64,000 bases of DNA from positions 1,868,501 to 1,932,500 of the forward strand of contig NZ_RCCC01000001.1 of the NCBI RefSeq assembly GCF_003663825.1. The letters run 5' to 3'. Positions within the stretch are counted from its first letter, which is position 1; every line of letters starts with the position of its first letter. The DNA is from Acidovorax sp. 106. GTDB taxonomy: Bacteria > Pseudomonadota > Gammaproteobacteria > Burkholderiales > Burkholderiaceae_C. The notes beneath the pieces are model-generated. The model had not been told where the DNA came from. It saw only the letters and a list, made by a program, of their open reading frames with translations, and ran no database searches. The position numbers and the translations under genes were made by a program. Positions 8,400 to 17,193 of this stretch are shown here, piece after piece.

Positions 8400-10610
8400 G
8401 TGGTGGACACAACCTGGAAACTCAGCTGGCAGCGTGCCAGCAACCATGAAGGCTTCACGCGCGGGGCGCGGGCCTTTTTGGCGCTGGCCGTGGTGCTGGC
8501 CTATGGCTGGTGGGCCGACTGGCAGACGGAGCTGATGCCCGTGCTGCTGGGCGTGATCGCCAGCGCCCTGACCGAAACCGACGACAGCTGGCGTGGCCGC
8601 CTGCGTGCGCAGCTGCTGGCCATGGGCTGCTTCACCCTGGTGGCGCTGGCCGTGTGCGCCACGGTCACGTGGCCCTGGGTGCTGATGGGCGTGATGGCGC
8701 TGTCGGCCTTTACCTTTACCCTGCTGGGGGCGCTCAGCGAGCGCTACCGCGCCATTGCCTTTGGCTCGCTGGTGCTGTTCATCTACGAAGCCCTGGCCGC
8801 CCACACCAGCCGCGAAGCCGCCATGGCCGCCACCCCTTTGATGCTGGGCGGGGCCGCCTGGTACGGCGTGGTGTCGGTGCTGTGGAACGTGGTGATGCCC
8901 CGTGCCCCTGTGCGCTTTCGGCTGGCCAAGCTGTACGCCATGCTGGGCGAATACCTGCGCCTCAAGGCCTTGCTGCTGGAGCCCGTGCGCGACGAAGACC
9001 TGGAGCGCCGCCGCATGGCGCTGGCCCTGCACAACGGCCGGGTGGTCGATGCGCTCAACGCCACCAAAGAAAGCCTCATCAGCCGCATGGGCCGGGGCAC
9101 CCCGCCCCTGTGGCTGCAAACCGCCATGCACCAGTACCTGGCCGCGCAAGACGTGCACGAGCGCGCCAGCTCCTCGCACGAGCATTACGACCTGCTGGCC
9201 CAGTCGTTCTTCCACAGCGATGTGCTCTACCGCTGCCAGCGCGTGCTCACGCTGCTGGGCGAGCAGGCGCTGAAGTTCTCGGTGGCCATCCAGCAGCAGA
9301 CCGAGCCGGTGCACTCGGGCGTGACCACCCGCGCCATCGAAGACATGGAGGCCGCCCTGGCCCACCAGGAAGAGATCGAGCGCGAGCGTCCCAGCGCCAC
9401 GCAGGCCCGGCCCCTGCGCTCTTTGCGCGCCCTGGGCCACAACCTCACGGCCCTGGCCCGCGTGTTTGCCGGGGCCCTGGCGCTGCCGGGGGACGAGCCC
9501 GGCGCCTCTGGGGCGGTGGACTACAGCCTGTTTGACCGCGAGCCCCGCACCCTGCGCGACGCCTGGGGCCGCATCCGCGCCCAGTGCCGCGCGCAGTCGC
9601 CCTGGCTGCGCCACAGCGTGCGCCTGAGCCTGTCGCTGGTGCTGGGCTTTGCCGTCATGCAGGCCACCGCCGACCCGCACGGCTACTGGATTCTGCTGAC
9701 CATCGTCTTCGTCAGCCAGCCGCAATACGCCGCCACCCAAACGCGCCTCATGCAGCGCGCCAAGGGCACGGCCATCGGGCTGGCGCTGGGCTGGGCCGTC
9801 ATCCAGCTGTTCCCTGGCAACTTCATCCAGGCCGCTCTGCTGGTGCTGGGCGGCGCCGTGTTCTTTGGTGCGCGCCACACCCGCTATGTGCTGGCCACGG
9901 CCGCCGTCACCACCTTGCTGCTGCTGAGCTTTCACCAAATGGGCATGTCGCAAGGCGTGATCCTGACCCGCCTGCTCGACACCGCCGTGGGCTGCTGCAT
10001 TGCCGCCGCCGCGGCCTGGCTGGTGCTGCCGCACTGGCAGTCGCGCCAGTGGCCCCAGCTGGCCGCCCAGGCCCTGCAAACCCAGGCCATCTACCTGCGC
10101 GAAATTTTGGCCCAGTACCAAAGCGGCAAGCGCGACCACCTGGCCTACCGCCTGGCCCGCCGCAACGCCCACAACGCCGACGCCGCCCTGTCCAACTCCT
10201 ACAGCGCCATGCTCAAAGAACCCTTGCGGGTGCGTGGCGGTGCCGAGGTGGTGGGCAACTTCTTGCGCCTGTCGCACACCCAGCTCAACTACCTGTCTGC
10301 CCTTGGCGCACAGCGTGGGGGCGCAGCCGCCCAGCCCATGGACGAAGCCACCCAGGCCTCGGCCCAGGCGCTGCTGCAGTCGTTGCAGGATTTGTCGGAC
10401 GAGCTAGAGCGCGCCCAGCGCGAAATGGGCGGCCGCCGCAAGCGCCGCGCCCTCGCCCAAGCCCCCGCCGTAGCCGAAGTGCTGCGCCAGTTTGGCCAAA
10501 CCCCGCCCGCCGTGCCCGCCCAAAGCTGGATGGCTAATCAGCTGCTGCTGGTGGGCAAGGTGTTTCCGCAACTGCGTGAGCAGGCGCGGCAGATGGTGGA
10601 GCGGGGGTGA
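8400..10610 (+). CDS. FUSC/YccS-family integral membrane protein
   Basis: About 736 residues with two blocks of hydrophobic segments (roughly residues 20-165 and 400-540) separated and followed by long soluble regions, the layout of YccS/YhfK-type fusaric-acid-resistance-like (FUSC) inner-membrane proteins. Typical stretches are RAFLALAVVLAYGW, VLLGVIASALTETDDSW in the first block and DPHGYWILLTIVFVSQPQYAATQTR with RAKGTAIGLALGWAV in the second. The start is GTG at 8400; a GTG immediately after is equivalent. Possible role in export of aromatic acids or envelope stress; substrate unknown. It stands alone after minCDE. A symmetrical GGGTAAACCC motif lies in its leader. Confidence 0.85.
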   Translation: MVDTTWKLSWQRASNHEGFTRGARAFLALAVVLAYGWWADWQTELMPVLLGVIASALTETDDSWRGRLRAQLLAMGCFTLVALAVCATVTWPWVLMGVMALSAFTFTLLGALSERYRAIAFGSLVLFIYEALAAHTSREAAMAATPLMLGGAAWYGVVSVLWNVVMPRAPVRFRLAKLYAMLGEYLRLKALLLEPVRDEDLERRRMALALHNGRVVDALNATKESLISRMGRGTPPLWLQTAMHQYLAAQDVHERASSSHEHYDLLAQSFFHSDVLYRCQRVLTLLGEQALKFSVAIQQQTEPVHSGVTTRAIEDMEAALAHQEEIERERPSATQARPLRSLRALGHNLTALARVFAGALALPGDEPGASGAVDYSLFDREPRTLRDAWGRIRAQCRAQSPWLRHSVRLSLSLVLGFAVMQATADPHGYWILLTIVFVSQPQYAATQTRLMQRAKGTAIGLALGWAVIQLFPGNFIQAALLVLGGAVFFGARHTRYVLATAAVTTLLLLSFHQMGMSQGVILTRLLDTAVGCCIAAAAAWLVLPHWQSRQWPQLAAQALQTQAIYLREILAQYQSGKRDHLAYRLARRNAHNADAALSNSYSAMLKEPLRVRGGAEVVGNFLRLSHTQLNYLSALGAQRGGAAAQPMDEATQASAQALLQSLQDLSDELERAQREMGGRRKRRALAQAPAVAEVLRQFGQTPPAVPAQSWMANQLLLVGKVFPQLREQARQMVERG

Positions 10611-10850
10611 GGGGTTGGTGCGCAGCATCTGGCGATGTGCAAAAGGATTTCATTCGCCCCTGGATCCTCCACAGCTCTCAGGTGGCGGAGTCGAATCGTG
10701 CCGGGTGGTTGCGAAGCTTGATGTCTGTGCTTTGCGTCGCTGGCGGTGATTAATGCCGTGCATCAGTGGGTTTGCGGGTGCTTTTAAGGTGACGTATCGT
10801 GAAGGACCAGATGAATCCATAGGCTTTCGCCGACCCAACCGAGTTAGCCA

Positions 10851-11201
10851 ATGAACTCATACTTTTCCCGCTGGGAAGTCCTCCTTGCTTGGCTCACCGC
10901 TTCAATGCTCATATTTGCAGCAGCTTGGGGTTCCGTCCCCGGAACTAGCGGAAATCCATTGCCAGGGCTCCGACACTATTCCTCGAATTTGTGGGTTGCT
11001 TGGCCTGCCGCTGCATATGCTTTGCTTATTGCAGTGGTCTTGACCAGGGACCGCAACTACACGGGAATCCAGCTTCGCATGTTCGCTGCATCTTCCGTGT
11101 TGGTGTGGTTGATCCTCGCCACATTGGTGTCGTCTGGGGCATGTATGGGTTTGGCGTTTATTTCTGGCTGGCTGTTTCGTGAAGCAAGAAAGCGTGGATG
11201 A
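10851..11201 (+). CDS. small hypothetical membrane protein
   Basis: 116 residues with about three hydrophobic segments: residues 9-27, around the WPAAAYALLIAVVL stretch, and SVLVWLILATLVSS continuing into LAFISGWLF. I do not recognise a family. The gene and its surroundings are visibly less GC-rich and less codon-biased than neighbours, suggesting a recently acquired or weakly expressed gene. No strong Shine-Dalgarno is visible. The 240 bp upstream hold no other recognisable feature. Confidence 0.55.
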   Translation: MNSYFSRWEVLLAWLTASMLIFAAAWGSVPGTSGNPLPGLRHYSSNLWVAWPAAAYALLIAVVLTRDRNYTGIQLRMFAASSVLVWLILATLVSSGACMGLAFISGWLFREARKRG

Positions 11202-11391
11202 ACCCTGGCCCTACCGGAAAACACCTGAGATCTGCCGCATGCCGCCAACGGCGAATAGCCGTTGCAACTCAACGGCTCACTAGAGGACTGCACCTTCTTT
11301 CGGTTGCCATTCGTCACCATTGCGTCCGCTACGCCCTCTGGTAACGCGCCCCGGTTGACGTAACAATGCGGCAACTATTGCGGAGGGGCGT

Positions 11392-12891
11392 ATGAACAAA
11401 CCAATCACCATCAAGTGGGCTGTGCTGTCCCTGGGCTGTGCAGCCCTGGCGGGCTGCGGCGGCTCTGCCGAAAACGACGGCGTCAGCATCTCGTTCGGCG
11501 GACCTGGGGCGCCGCCCGCTGTGGCCGAGGTGCCTCAGCCCAAGGCCATGGCGCTGGCCTCCACCGCCCCACTGGCCGAAGTCAGCCTGGCTCCTTCAGA
11601 CCAGGACTTCCCCAACCCCGAGCGCGGCTTTTACCGCTTTGCCACCGACCCCTCCAAAATCACCGCCACCTCGCTGGACTACGTGGTGGCAGACGGGCAG
11701 CGCCTGGTCTACACGCCCGCAGACCTGAGCGCTTACCGCAACAAAGATTTGCCCAGCAGCTACCTCACCAAGCTGGGCACCGGCTTTGCCAACCTGCGCA
11801 AGCAGGGCCTCAAGGCCGTGGTGCGCTTTGCCTACAACTACCCTGAAACCGAGGCTGATTACCTCAACGCGCAAGACGCCACGCTCTCGCGCGTCAAGCG
11901 CCACCTCACCCAGTTGCAACCGGTGCTGCAGGCCAATGCCGATGTGATAGCGGCCGTGCAGGGCGGCTTTATTGGGGCGTGGGGCGAGTGGCATACCTCG
12001 TCCAACAACCTCACCACCCCCGCCAACAAAGCCGCAGTGCGTGACGCTTTGCTGGCGGCCGTGCCCACCAGTCGCCAGGTGCATGTGCGCACCCCGGCCG
12101 ATGTGGCCGCGTGGTACCCCACTCCGCCCACCCTGGCGCAGCTGCTGGCCCCAAGCCCCACGGCCGCAGCGCGCATTGGCCAGCACAACGACTGCTTTTT
12201 GGCCAGCCCCGACGACGTGGGCACCTACTGGGCCGATACGCCTGCGCAATCTGCCGCTCTGCGCACCCATGCCCAGCAGACCAGCGCGGTGACGGGTGCG
12301 GGTGGCGAGACCTGCGCCCCACCCGAGGTGGCCCAGGCCCGCATGGCCTGCGAAGACATCCTGCGCGAAGGGGCGGCCTACCACATGACCTATCTGAACC
12401 GCGACTACTACGAGGGCTTCTTCGCCCAGTGGCAGGCGGGCGGCTGCATGGCCGAGGTGTCGCGCAAGCTGGGTTACCGGCTGCAATTGAGCACCGTGGC
12501 GCACAGCGCCATCGCCGCGCCGGGCGGCACGCTGGCCTGGCAGGTGGCCCTCAGCAACCAGGGCTGGGCCCGGCCGCTGAACGCGCGCGGTCTGGCGCTG
12601 TACCTCGTCAGCGCCACCAATGTGGCCACCGTGCTGCCCTTGGCGGGCACCGATCTGCGCCAGGCCAGCCCCGGCGAGCCGCTGCAATGGTCGGGCGAGG
12701 TCACGCTGCCCGCTACCCTGGCGCCTGGCAGCTACAGCGTGCACATCGGCGCCCCTGACGCCGCCAGCGCTTTGGCTGCCACCCCGGCCTATGCCGCGCG
12801 TTTTGCCAATGCCGACAGCGCCGTGACGGGGGTGCAGTGGCAGGCGGGCACCGGGCGGCTTGCATTGGGGACTACGGTGCAGGTGCCGTGA
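11392..12891 (+). CDS. DUF4874/DUF4832-type lipoprotein
   Basis: 499 residues. N-terminal lipoprotein signal ending in LAGC (Cys about residue 19), so probably anchored to the outer membrane. The mature part begins with the DUF4874 hallmark NPERGFYRF, contains GLKAVVRFAYNYPE and VQGGFIGAWGEWHTSSN (beta-barrel, glycoside-hydrolase-like region), and then a DUF4832-like C-terminal half with NDCFLASPDDVGTY and HMTYLNRDYYEGF, ending in a beta-sandwich-like module. Proteins of this type are thought to act on polysaccharides, but activity is not established. GGAGGGG precedes the start. Stands alone. Function inferred only from domain resemblance. Confidence 0.8.
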   Translation: MNKPITIKWAVLSLGCAALAGCGGSAENDGVSISFGGPGAPPAVAEVPQPKAMALASTAPLAEVSLAPSDQDFPNPERGFYRFATDPSKITATSLDYVVADGQRLVYTPADLSAYRNKDLPSSYLTKLGTGFANLRKQGLKAVVRFAYNYPETEADYLNAQDATLSRVKRHLTQLQPVLQANADVIAAVQGGFIGAWGEWHTSSNNLTTPANKAAVRDALLAAVPTSRQVHVRTPADVAAWYPTPPTLAQLLAPSPTAAARIGQHNDCFLASPDDVGTYWADTPAQSAALRTHAQQTSAVTGAGGETCAPPEVAQARMACEDILREGAAYHMTYLNRDYYEGFFAQWQAGGCMAEVSRKLGYRLQLSTVAHSAIAAPGGTLAWQVALSNQGWARPLNARGLALYLVSATNVATVLPLAGTDLRQASPGEPLQWSGEVTLPATLAPGSYSVHIGAPDAASALAATPAYAARFANADSAVTGVQWQAGTGRLALGTTVQVP

Positions 12892-12922
12892 GCGACTGTA
12901 GATTGCCCACAGAATCCCCTGC

Positions 12923-13528
12923 ATGGATTCCACATTATTTCTGGCGATAGGGGCGTTGTTTCTGGCAATCAGCTGGCTGACGCTGATCGCGGGATACCTT
13001 CACTACAAATGGCATGGGCGTTCGTCCTCTGGCGTGTATGTCCCCTTTGTCGGTCCCTTGTTGCTGGACCTGTGGTTGCTAGCGCGGGATGAGCCCGGGT
13101 GGTTATTGGTAGTCCCTTGGCTGGCCGATGTGGGAACCCTGTTTTTTCTCGCCGCTTTACCCCGTTTGGTGAAGGATGTATGGCAAACCAGCCGTTTCAC
13201 CCGTGTGCTGCATTTGTCAGGCGAGCATTCAGAAGCCAGGGTTGATATTTCGCTACACCGAGGTGGGCATTATTTGCTCACGAAACACTGGATTCAACGG
13301 GTGCCTTTGCATGCCTCTGCTGGACCTCGCCCCATTTCGCTGGGCGAGCCTGGACTCTGTGACGAGTCGCCCGACGGCTGGCGTTTGACCAGCCACGCCG
13401 GGCGCGTGCGGCATTTGCTGCGCAGCGGATCTTCAGGCTATGTGGTGCGAGACGCTGCAGTGGCTGCGCGTGATGAAGACACTCACAACATCAACGGATG
13501 TATGTTGAATGTTTGTAGTAAAAAATGA
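12923..13528 (+). CDS. hypothetical membrane-anchored protein
   Basis: 201 residues. Two or three hydrophobic segments in the first 90 residues (LFLAIGALFLAISWLTLIAG, then VPFVGPLLLDLWLL and LLVVPWLADVGTLFFLAAL) are followed by a soluble C-terminal domain of about 110 residues without recognisable motif. Starts 31 bp after the DUF4832 lipoprotein on the same strand, so co-transcription is possible. Lower GC and weaker codon bias than neighbours. A dispersed palindrome overlaps its stop region and may terminate transcription. Confidence 0.6.
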   Translation: MDSTLFLAIGALFLAISWLTLIAGYLHYKWHGRSSSGVYVPFVGPLLLDLWLLARDEPGWLLVVPWLADVGTLFFLAALPRLVKDVWQTSRFTRVLHLSGEHSEARVDISLHRGGHYLLTKHWIQRVPLHASAGPRPISLGEPGLCDESPDGWRLTSHAGRVRHLLRSGSSGYVVRDAAVAARDEDTHNINGCMLNVCSKK

Positions 13529-13567
13529 CACTAGCGCTTATTCTATAAGCGCTGGTAGCTATCAAAT
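13525..13567. repeat. dispersed palindromic repeat, copy 3
   Basis: CACTAGCGCTTATTC and ATAAGCGCTGGTAGCTATCAAAT form the usual imperfect hairpin between two convergent genes. Confidence 0.8.
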
Positions 13568-13597
13568 TTGCAGCATTTGACGCTACTAAGACGCACC

Positions 13598-14143
13598 CTA
13601 CAGCGGGTGCTCCGTATAAAACTTGCCCCCGTGGTACAGCAGGGGCGAGGCACCTTCGCGGTGTTCGCAGCGCTCGACTTCGCCTACAAAGATGGTGTGG
13701 TCGCCCTCCTTGTACTGGCTGCGGTTAAAGCATTCAAACGTGGCTGCGGCACCCGCAAGCAGGGGCGCGCCCTGGATGCCGGGGCGGTGTTCCACGCCTG
13801 CCCAGCGGTCAATGCCACGGGTGGCAAAGCGCTCGGCCAGGGCTTTTTGGTCGGCGGCCAGCACGTGGATGGCGTAGTGTGAGCCGTTGGCAAAGGCGGG
13901 CATGCTGCTGGCGGCGTGTGACAGGCTCCACAGCACCAGCGGTGGCTCCAGCGACACCGAGTTGAACGAGCTGGCCGTGAGCCCGACCAGCTCGCCCGCC
14001 GCATTGCGTGCGGTGACGATGGTCACGCCGGTGGCAAACATGCCCAGCGCGTTGCGAAACTCGCGGGAGGAGAAGCTGGGGGGCAGTGCCAGGGCAGGGC
14101 GGGGCAAGGGGCTGTTCACAAAGGTTAGGCGCGGGGCCTGCAT
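13598..14143 (-). CDS. flavin reductase family protein
   Basis: 181 residues of the flavin-reductase-like, FMN-binding split-barrel family (DIM6/NTAB type), which supplies reduced FMN to two-component monooxygenases or reduces flavins with NAD(P)H. Characteristic stretches are FRNALGMFATGVTIVTA, GLTASSFNSVSLEPPLVLWSL (flavin phosphate binding), FAVNVL-type AIHVLAADQ, and a C-terminal GGKFYTEHPL. The ATG at 14143 is chosen over an adjacent TTG. No partner monooxygenase is adjacent. Convergent with the preceding gene. Confidence 0.88.
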   Translation of the reverse strand: MQAPRLTFVNSPLPRPALALPPSFSSREFRNALGMFATGVTIVTARNAAGELVGLTASSFNSVSLEPPLVLWSLSHAASSMPAFANGSHYAIHVLAADQKALAERFATRGIDRWAGVEHRPGIQGAPLLAGAAATFECFNRSQYKEGDHTIFVGEVERCEHREGASPLLYHGGKFYTEHPL

Positions 14144-14306
14144 CAAGGGGGATGGAACTATTATGGAGTGCCGCCCGCGCGCCTGTGCGGCGCGGGTTAC
14201 TCGGCACTCATTTCTTTAGGACTTACGCACATCGGGATGCAACAGGCGGCCCACCCTGGGGGCAAGCCGCTTGTCTCAGCTCTGTTTGGCGTCCGTCATT
14301 TTCTGT

Positions 14307-15098
14307 ATGGCTTTGCTCCCCACCTTCTCCACCCTGGGCTCTGGCCCCACCGTGCTCATGCTGCACGACGCTGATGGCGACCACCTCACTTTTGCCCCCC
14401 AGCTGGAGATGCTGGCCAGCGCGGGCTACCGCGCCGTGGCGTGGGACATGCCTGGCTACGGCCGCAGCGCACCCATTGAGCCTTACACCTTCAAGGGCCT
14501 GGCGCAAAGCTGCCTGGCGCTGATCGATGCGCTGCAGTGTGGCCCCGTCACGCTGGTGGGCCACGGCATGGGGGCGATGCTGGCGCTGGAGGTGGCGGTG
14601 CGCCGTGCCGAGGTGGTGCGCCGCTTGGTGCTGTGCGCGGGCGGCCCGGCGCTGGATGCGCAGGCTGTGCAAGCCTGGCTGGCCCCGCGCGAGCGCGCGC
14701 TGGACGCGGTGCAGCAGCCCGGCGGCAGCATGCAGCAGCTGGCGCAAACGCTGGTGCCCCAGTGCATTGGCACCGCCGCCTTGCCCGAGGGCGTGCGCCT
14801 GGCCGAGCATGCCCTTGCACAGGTGCACCCCGCTACCTACCGCCGTGCCTTGCAGGCCATGCAGGGCTTTGACCGCTGGGCCCAGGCCTGGGTCAATGTG
14901 CACACCCCCACGTTGCTGTTGGGGGGCAATGCCGACCACTGCACCCCGCCTGCTGCGCTGCAGGCGCTGGCCGAGTTGATGCCTGACGCCCAGCACCTGA
15001 GCCTGCCGCACATCGGCCACTGGCCGCAGCTGGAGCACCCCGAGGCGTTTGATGCCGCACTGCTCGATTTTCTGGCCACGCAGCGGGTGCTGCATTGA
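14307..15098 (+). CDS. alpha/beta-hydrolase-fold protein with Gly at the nucleophile position
   Basis: 263 residues with a full alpha/beta hydrolase layout: oxyanion region LMLHDADGD, YRAVAWDMPGYGRS, the nucleophile elbow, acid region LLLGGNADHCTPP and catalytic histidine in LPHIGHWPQLEHPE. The elbow reads VGHGMGAM, so the residue normally Ser in G-x-S-x-G is Gly (codon GGC at 14563-14565). The other triad members are in place. Either a pseudoenzyme, an unusual hydrolase, or a single-base change AGC to GGC. Start ATG at 14307. Its stop overlaps the likely TTG start of the following peptidase gene, suggesting translational coupling. Confidence 0.85.
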   Translation: MALLPTFSTLGSGPTVLMLHDADGDHLTFAPQLEMLASAGYRAVAWDMPGYGRSAPIEPYTFKGLAQSCLALIDALQCGPVTLVGHGMGAMLALEVAVRRAEVVRRLVLCAGGPALDAQAVQAWLAPRERALDAVQQPGGSMQQLAQTLVPQCIGTAALPEGVRLAEHALAQVHPATYRRALQAMQGFDRWAQAWVNVHTPTLLLGGNADHCTPPAALQALAELMPDAQHLSLPHIGHWPQLEHPEAFDAALLDFLATQRVLH

Positions 15099-16354
15099 GC
15101 GGCGCTGCGCAGCCTGCAGGCCAGAAGGCGAGGCACCGGGTGCATTCCCGAACACATTCCCCGGTGTGGACCGTGGCGACGGCGAGTGCGGTGGTCAGTG
15201 CGCTGGCCGCCATGCTGTGGGTGCCAACGCAGCTGTGGCCTGGTGTTGCTTCCCCAGTTGCCGTGTATGGCAGAGTGCACCAAGGGCAGACCGGGTTGAA
15301 AGCGCTGGAAGGGCGTGCCCTGGGGCAGGGCGCAGGGGCTGTGCTTGACGCCACCCGGTCAAGCGACGCCAGGGAACCCATGAACGCAGAGACGCCACCC
15401 AGCCCCGCTGCCACGGCGGATGCATCGGCTGCATCGGCGGTGTCCTCTCGCGCCGAGATGCCTGCTTCGACTGCGGCGATTGCTTCTGGGTTGGCCGGAC
15501 AAGCCACACAGGAGGCCTGCGACAAGCTGCTGGCGCGCCTGCCCGGTGTGTCGCGCGCACAATGCCTGGCCACGCAACTGCAGCCCAGCGGTGCGACATC
15601 AAGCCAAGGCGTGCCCTTGTACTGGCGCGATGTGGCGCAGCGCGCGGGGGCTCCCGCCCCGGCTGGCGATGCCCCACCGCTGCGCGTGCTGGTGGTGGGC
15701 GCGATGCATGGTGATGAACTCACCGCTGCCTCGCTGGCTTTGCGGTGGATTGGGCTGGCCGGGGCCGAGGGCGGGGACCGTGCTGCGCCGCAGCCACCCG
15801 TGCATTGGCGCTTTATTCCCGTGCTCAACCCCGATGGCCTGCTGGCCCCCAAGCCCACGCGGGTCAACGCCAGCGGGGTGGACTTGAACCGCAACTTTCC
15901 CACCCCGGGCTGGGCGCAAGACGCGCCGGTGTACTGGGAAAAGCGCACCCGCAAAGACCCGCGTCGCTGGCCGGGCCACACGCCGTTGTCCGAGCCCGAG
16001 TCGCGTTTTTTGCACCAGCAGATGGAGCAGTTCCAGCCCCAGTTGGTGGTCAGCATCCATGCGCCTTATGGCGTTCTGGACTTTGACGGCCCCCACGACC
16101 CGCCCGCACGGCTGGGCCGCTTGCGCATGGACAAGCTGGGCGTGTTCCCCGGCTCGCTGGGGCACTACGGCGGGCTGCACCGGGGCGTGCCGGTGGTCAC
16201 CATCGAACTGGATCACGCCCTGCGCATGCCGCCCGACGCCGAGGTGCGCGCCATGTGGCGCGACCTGCGGCAGTGGATGAACACCCGGCTGCTGGACGGT
16301 GGCGATGCCATGGCGGGCGTGGCCGGTGCGGAGCCCCCCGGCGTGGCGCGTTGA
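15095..16354 (+). CDS. M14-type zinc carboxypeptidase, membrane-anchored or exported
   Basis: Up to 419 residues. An N-terminal hydrophobic segment (about residues 25-48, TVATASAVVSALAAMLWVP) looks like a signal anchor, followed by an Ala/Ser-rich linker. The peptidase domain begins near residue 190. Zinc ligands fit HxxE in GAMHGDELTAA and a His in VVSIHAPYG; NRNFP is the substrate-carboxylate motif and the catalytic Glu is in VTIELDHA. This resembles MpaA-like murein-peptide amidases or other M14 peptidases acting on envelope peptides. The start is uncertain: TTG at 15095 overlaps the upstream stop; GTG codons at 15140 and 15164 or ATG at 15212 are alternatives. Confidence 0.8.
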   Translation: MSGAAQPAGQKARHRVHSRTHSPVWTVATASAVVSALAAMLWVPTQLWPGVASPVAVYGRVHQGQTGLKALEGRALGQGAGAVLDATRSSDAREPMNAETPPSPAATADASAASAVSSRAEMPASTAAIASGLAGQATQEACDKLLARLPGVSRAQCLATQLQPSGATSSQGVPLYWRDVAQRAGAPAPAGDAPPLRVLVVGAMHGDELTAASLALRWIGLAGAEGGDRAAPQPPVHWRFIPVLNPDGLLAPKPTRVNASGVDLNRNFPTPGWAQDAPVYWEKRTRKDPRRWPGHTPLSEPESRFLHQQMEQFQPQLVVSIHAPYGVLDFDGPHDPPARLGRLRMDKLGVFPGSLGHYGGLHRGVPVVTIELDHALRMPPDAEVRAMWRDLRQWMNTRLLDGGDAMAGVAGAEPPGVAR

Positions 16355-16371
16355 GGGTGAGCAGGGTTTGA

Positions 16372-16428
16372 GTAAAAACAGGCGCTAGCGCTTATCTATC
16401 AAGCGCAAGCAGCTCTTATTTTGGTAGC
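16372..16428. repeat. dispersed palindromic repeat, copy 4
   Basis: GGCGCTAGCGCTTATCTATC and AAGCGCAAGCAGCTC with trailing TTATTTT. It reaches into the last codons of the convergent oxidoreductase gene. Confidence 0.75.
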
Positions 16429-16988
16429 AAAAAGCGCCCTGCCTGCGCCACGGCCTCTGCATCGGCCTGCACTGCACCGGGTGGGCCGCCCTTGCCCCAC
16501 AGGGCGCCGCCCCAGGGCATCGACAAGAACTTGGCGCACAGTTCCACCGAGTCAATCATCGGCTGGGCCTTGGCGCGGTCGCCGCTGGTGGTGATGAGCT
16601 GCAGCGACTTGGTGGCCATCTGCTCCTTGAAGGGTAGGCCCGGCACGCGCATCCAGCCGCTCCAGTGGTCCAGGTAGGTCTTGAGCGGCGACGGGATGCT
16701 GAACCAGTACACGGGCGACACGAACACGATGTGCGTGGCCGCTAGCGTGGCGTCGAGCAGGGTTTTGAGGTCACCCTCGGGCGCGGGGTAGGTGCCCACG
16801 GTGTGGCGCAGGTCCACAAACGGCGGCAGGTGCATGCGCGCCAGGTGGTGCCAGGTTTGCACCGTGCCTGCGGGCAGTGCGGCGGCGGCTTGCTGGGCCA
16901 GCCACTCGGTGTTGCCCAGGTGGCCGCTTTCGCGGGTGGAGGTGGTCAGAAAGAGATAGTGTGGGGAGTGCGGTGTGGTGTTCGGCAT
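16416..16988 (-). CDS. NAD(P)H-dependent oxidoreductase, flavodoxin-like fold
   Basis: 190 residues of the NADPH-dependent FMN reductase/flavodoxin-like family. TSTRESGHLGNTEWLA matches the FMN phosphate-binding loop and VFVSPVYWFSIPSPLKTYLDHW the second flavin-binding region (PVYW). Probably reduces flavins, quinones or small electrophiles in the cytosol; the physiological substrate is unknown. Single gene, convergent with the M14 peptidase gene. Its last codons overlap the edge of a dispersed repeat. Confidence 0.86.
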   Translation of the reverse strand: MPNTTPHSPHYLFLTTSTRESGHLGNTEWLAQQAAAALPAGTVQTWHHLARMHLPPFVDLRHTVGTYPAPEGDLKTLLDATLAATHIVFVSPVYWFSIPSPLKTYLDHWSGWMRVPGLPFKEQMATKSLQLITTSGDRAKAQPMIDSVELCAKFLSMPWGGALWGKGGPPGAVQADAEAVAQAGRFLLPK

Positions 16989-17066
16989 GCCGCCGATGGT
17001 AGCGGCGGCAGGCTACCCCTCAAACTACCCCGAAGGTGTGCATATTCACTCGTATGAACCCCTCTA

Positions 17067-17182
17067 ACCGTTCACGCTGAGCCTGTCGAAGCGCCGCGCG
17101 AGGTGTGCCCCGGCTTCGACCCTTGGGTAAAGCCCAAGACGGGCAGGCTGAGCCCGAACGGGTATTTCAAATTCAAAGAGGC
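17067..17182 (-). repeat. GTTCACGCTGAGC-type repeat, copy A (inverted with respect to copy B)
   Basis: Begins ACCGTTCACGCTGAGCCTG and ends near GAACGGGTATTTCAAATTC followed by AAAGAGGC. The same outer and inner sequences recur in opposite orientation at 18642-18723, so copies A and B flank the dadA gene as inverted repeats. The GTTCACGCTGAGCCTGTCGA core is a widespread extragenic repeat of proteobacteria. Confidence 0.75.
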
Positions 17183-17193
17183 TGAATCAATCA

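Noticed and set aside
10670..10720. tRNA-like fragment containing GAGTCGAATC
   Set aside because: No cloverleaf can be folded around it; only a T-loop-like string.
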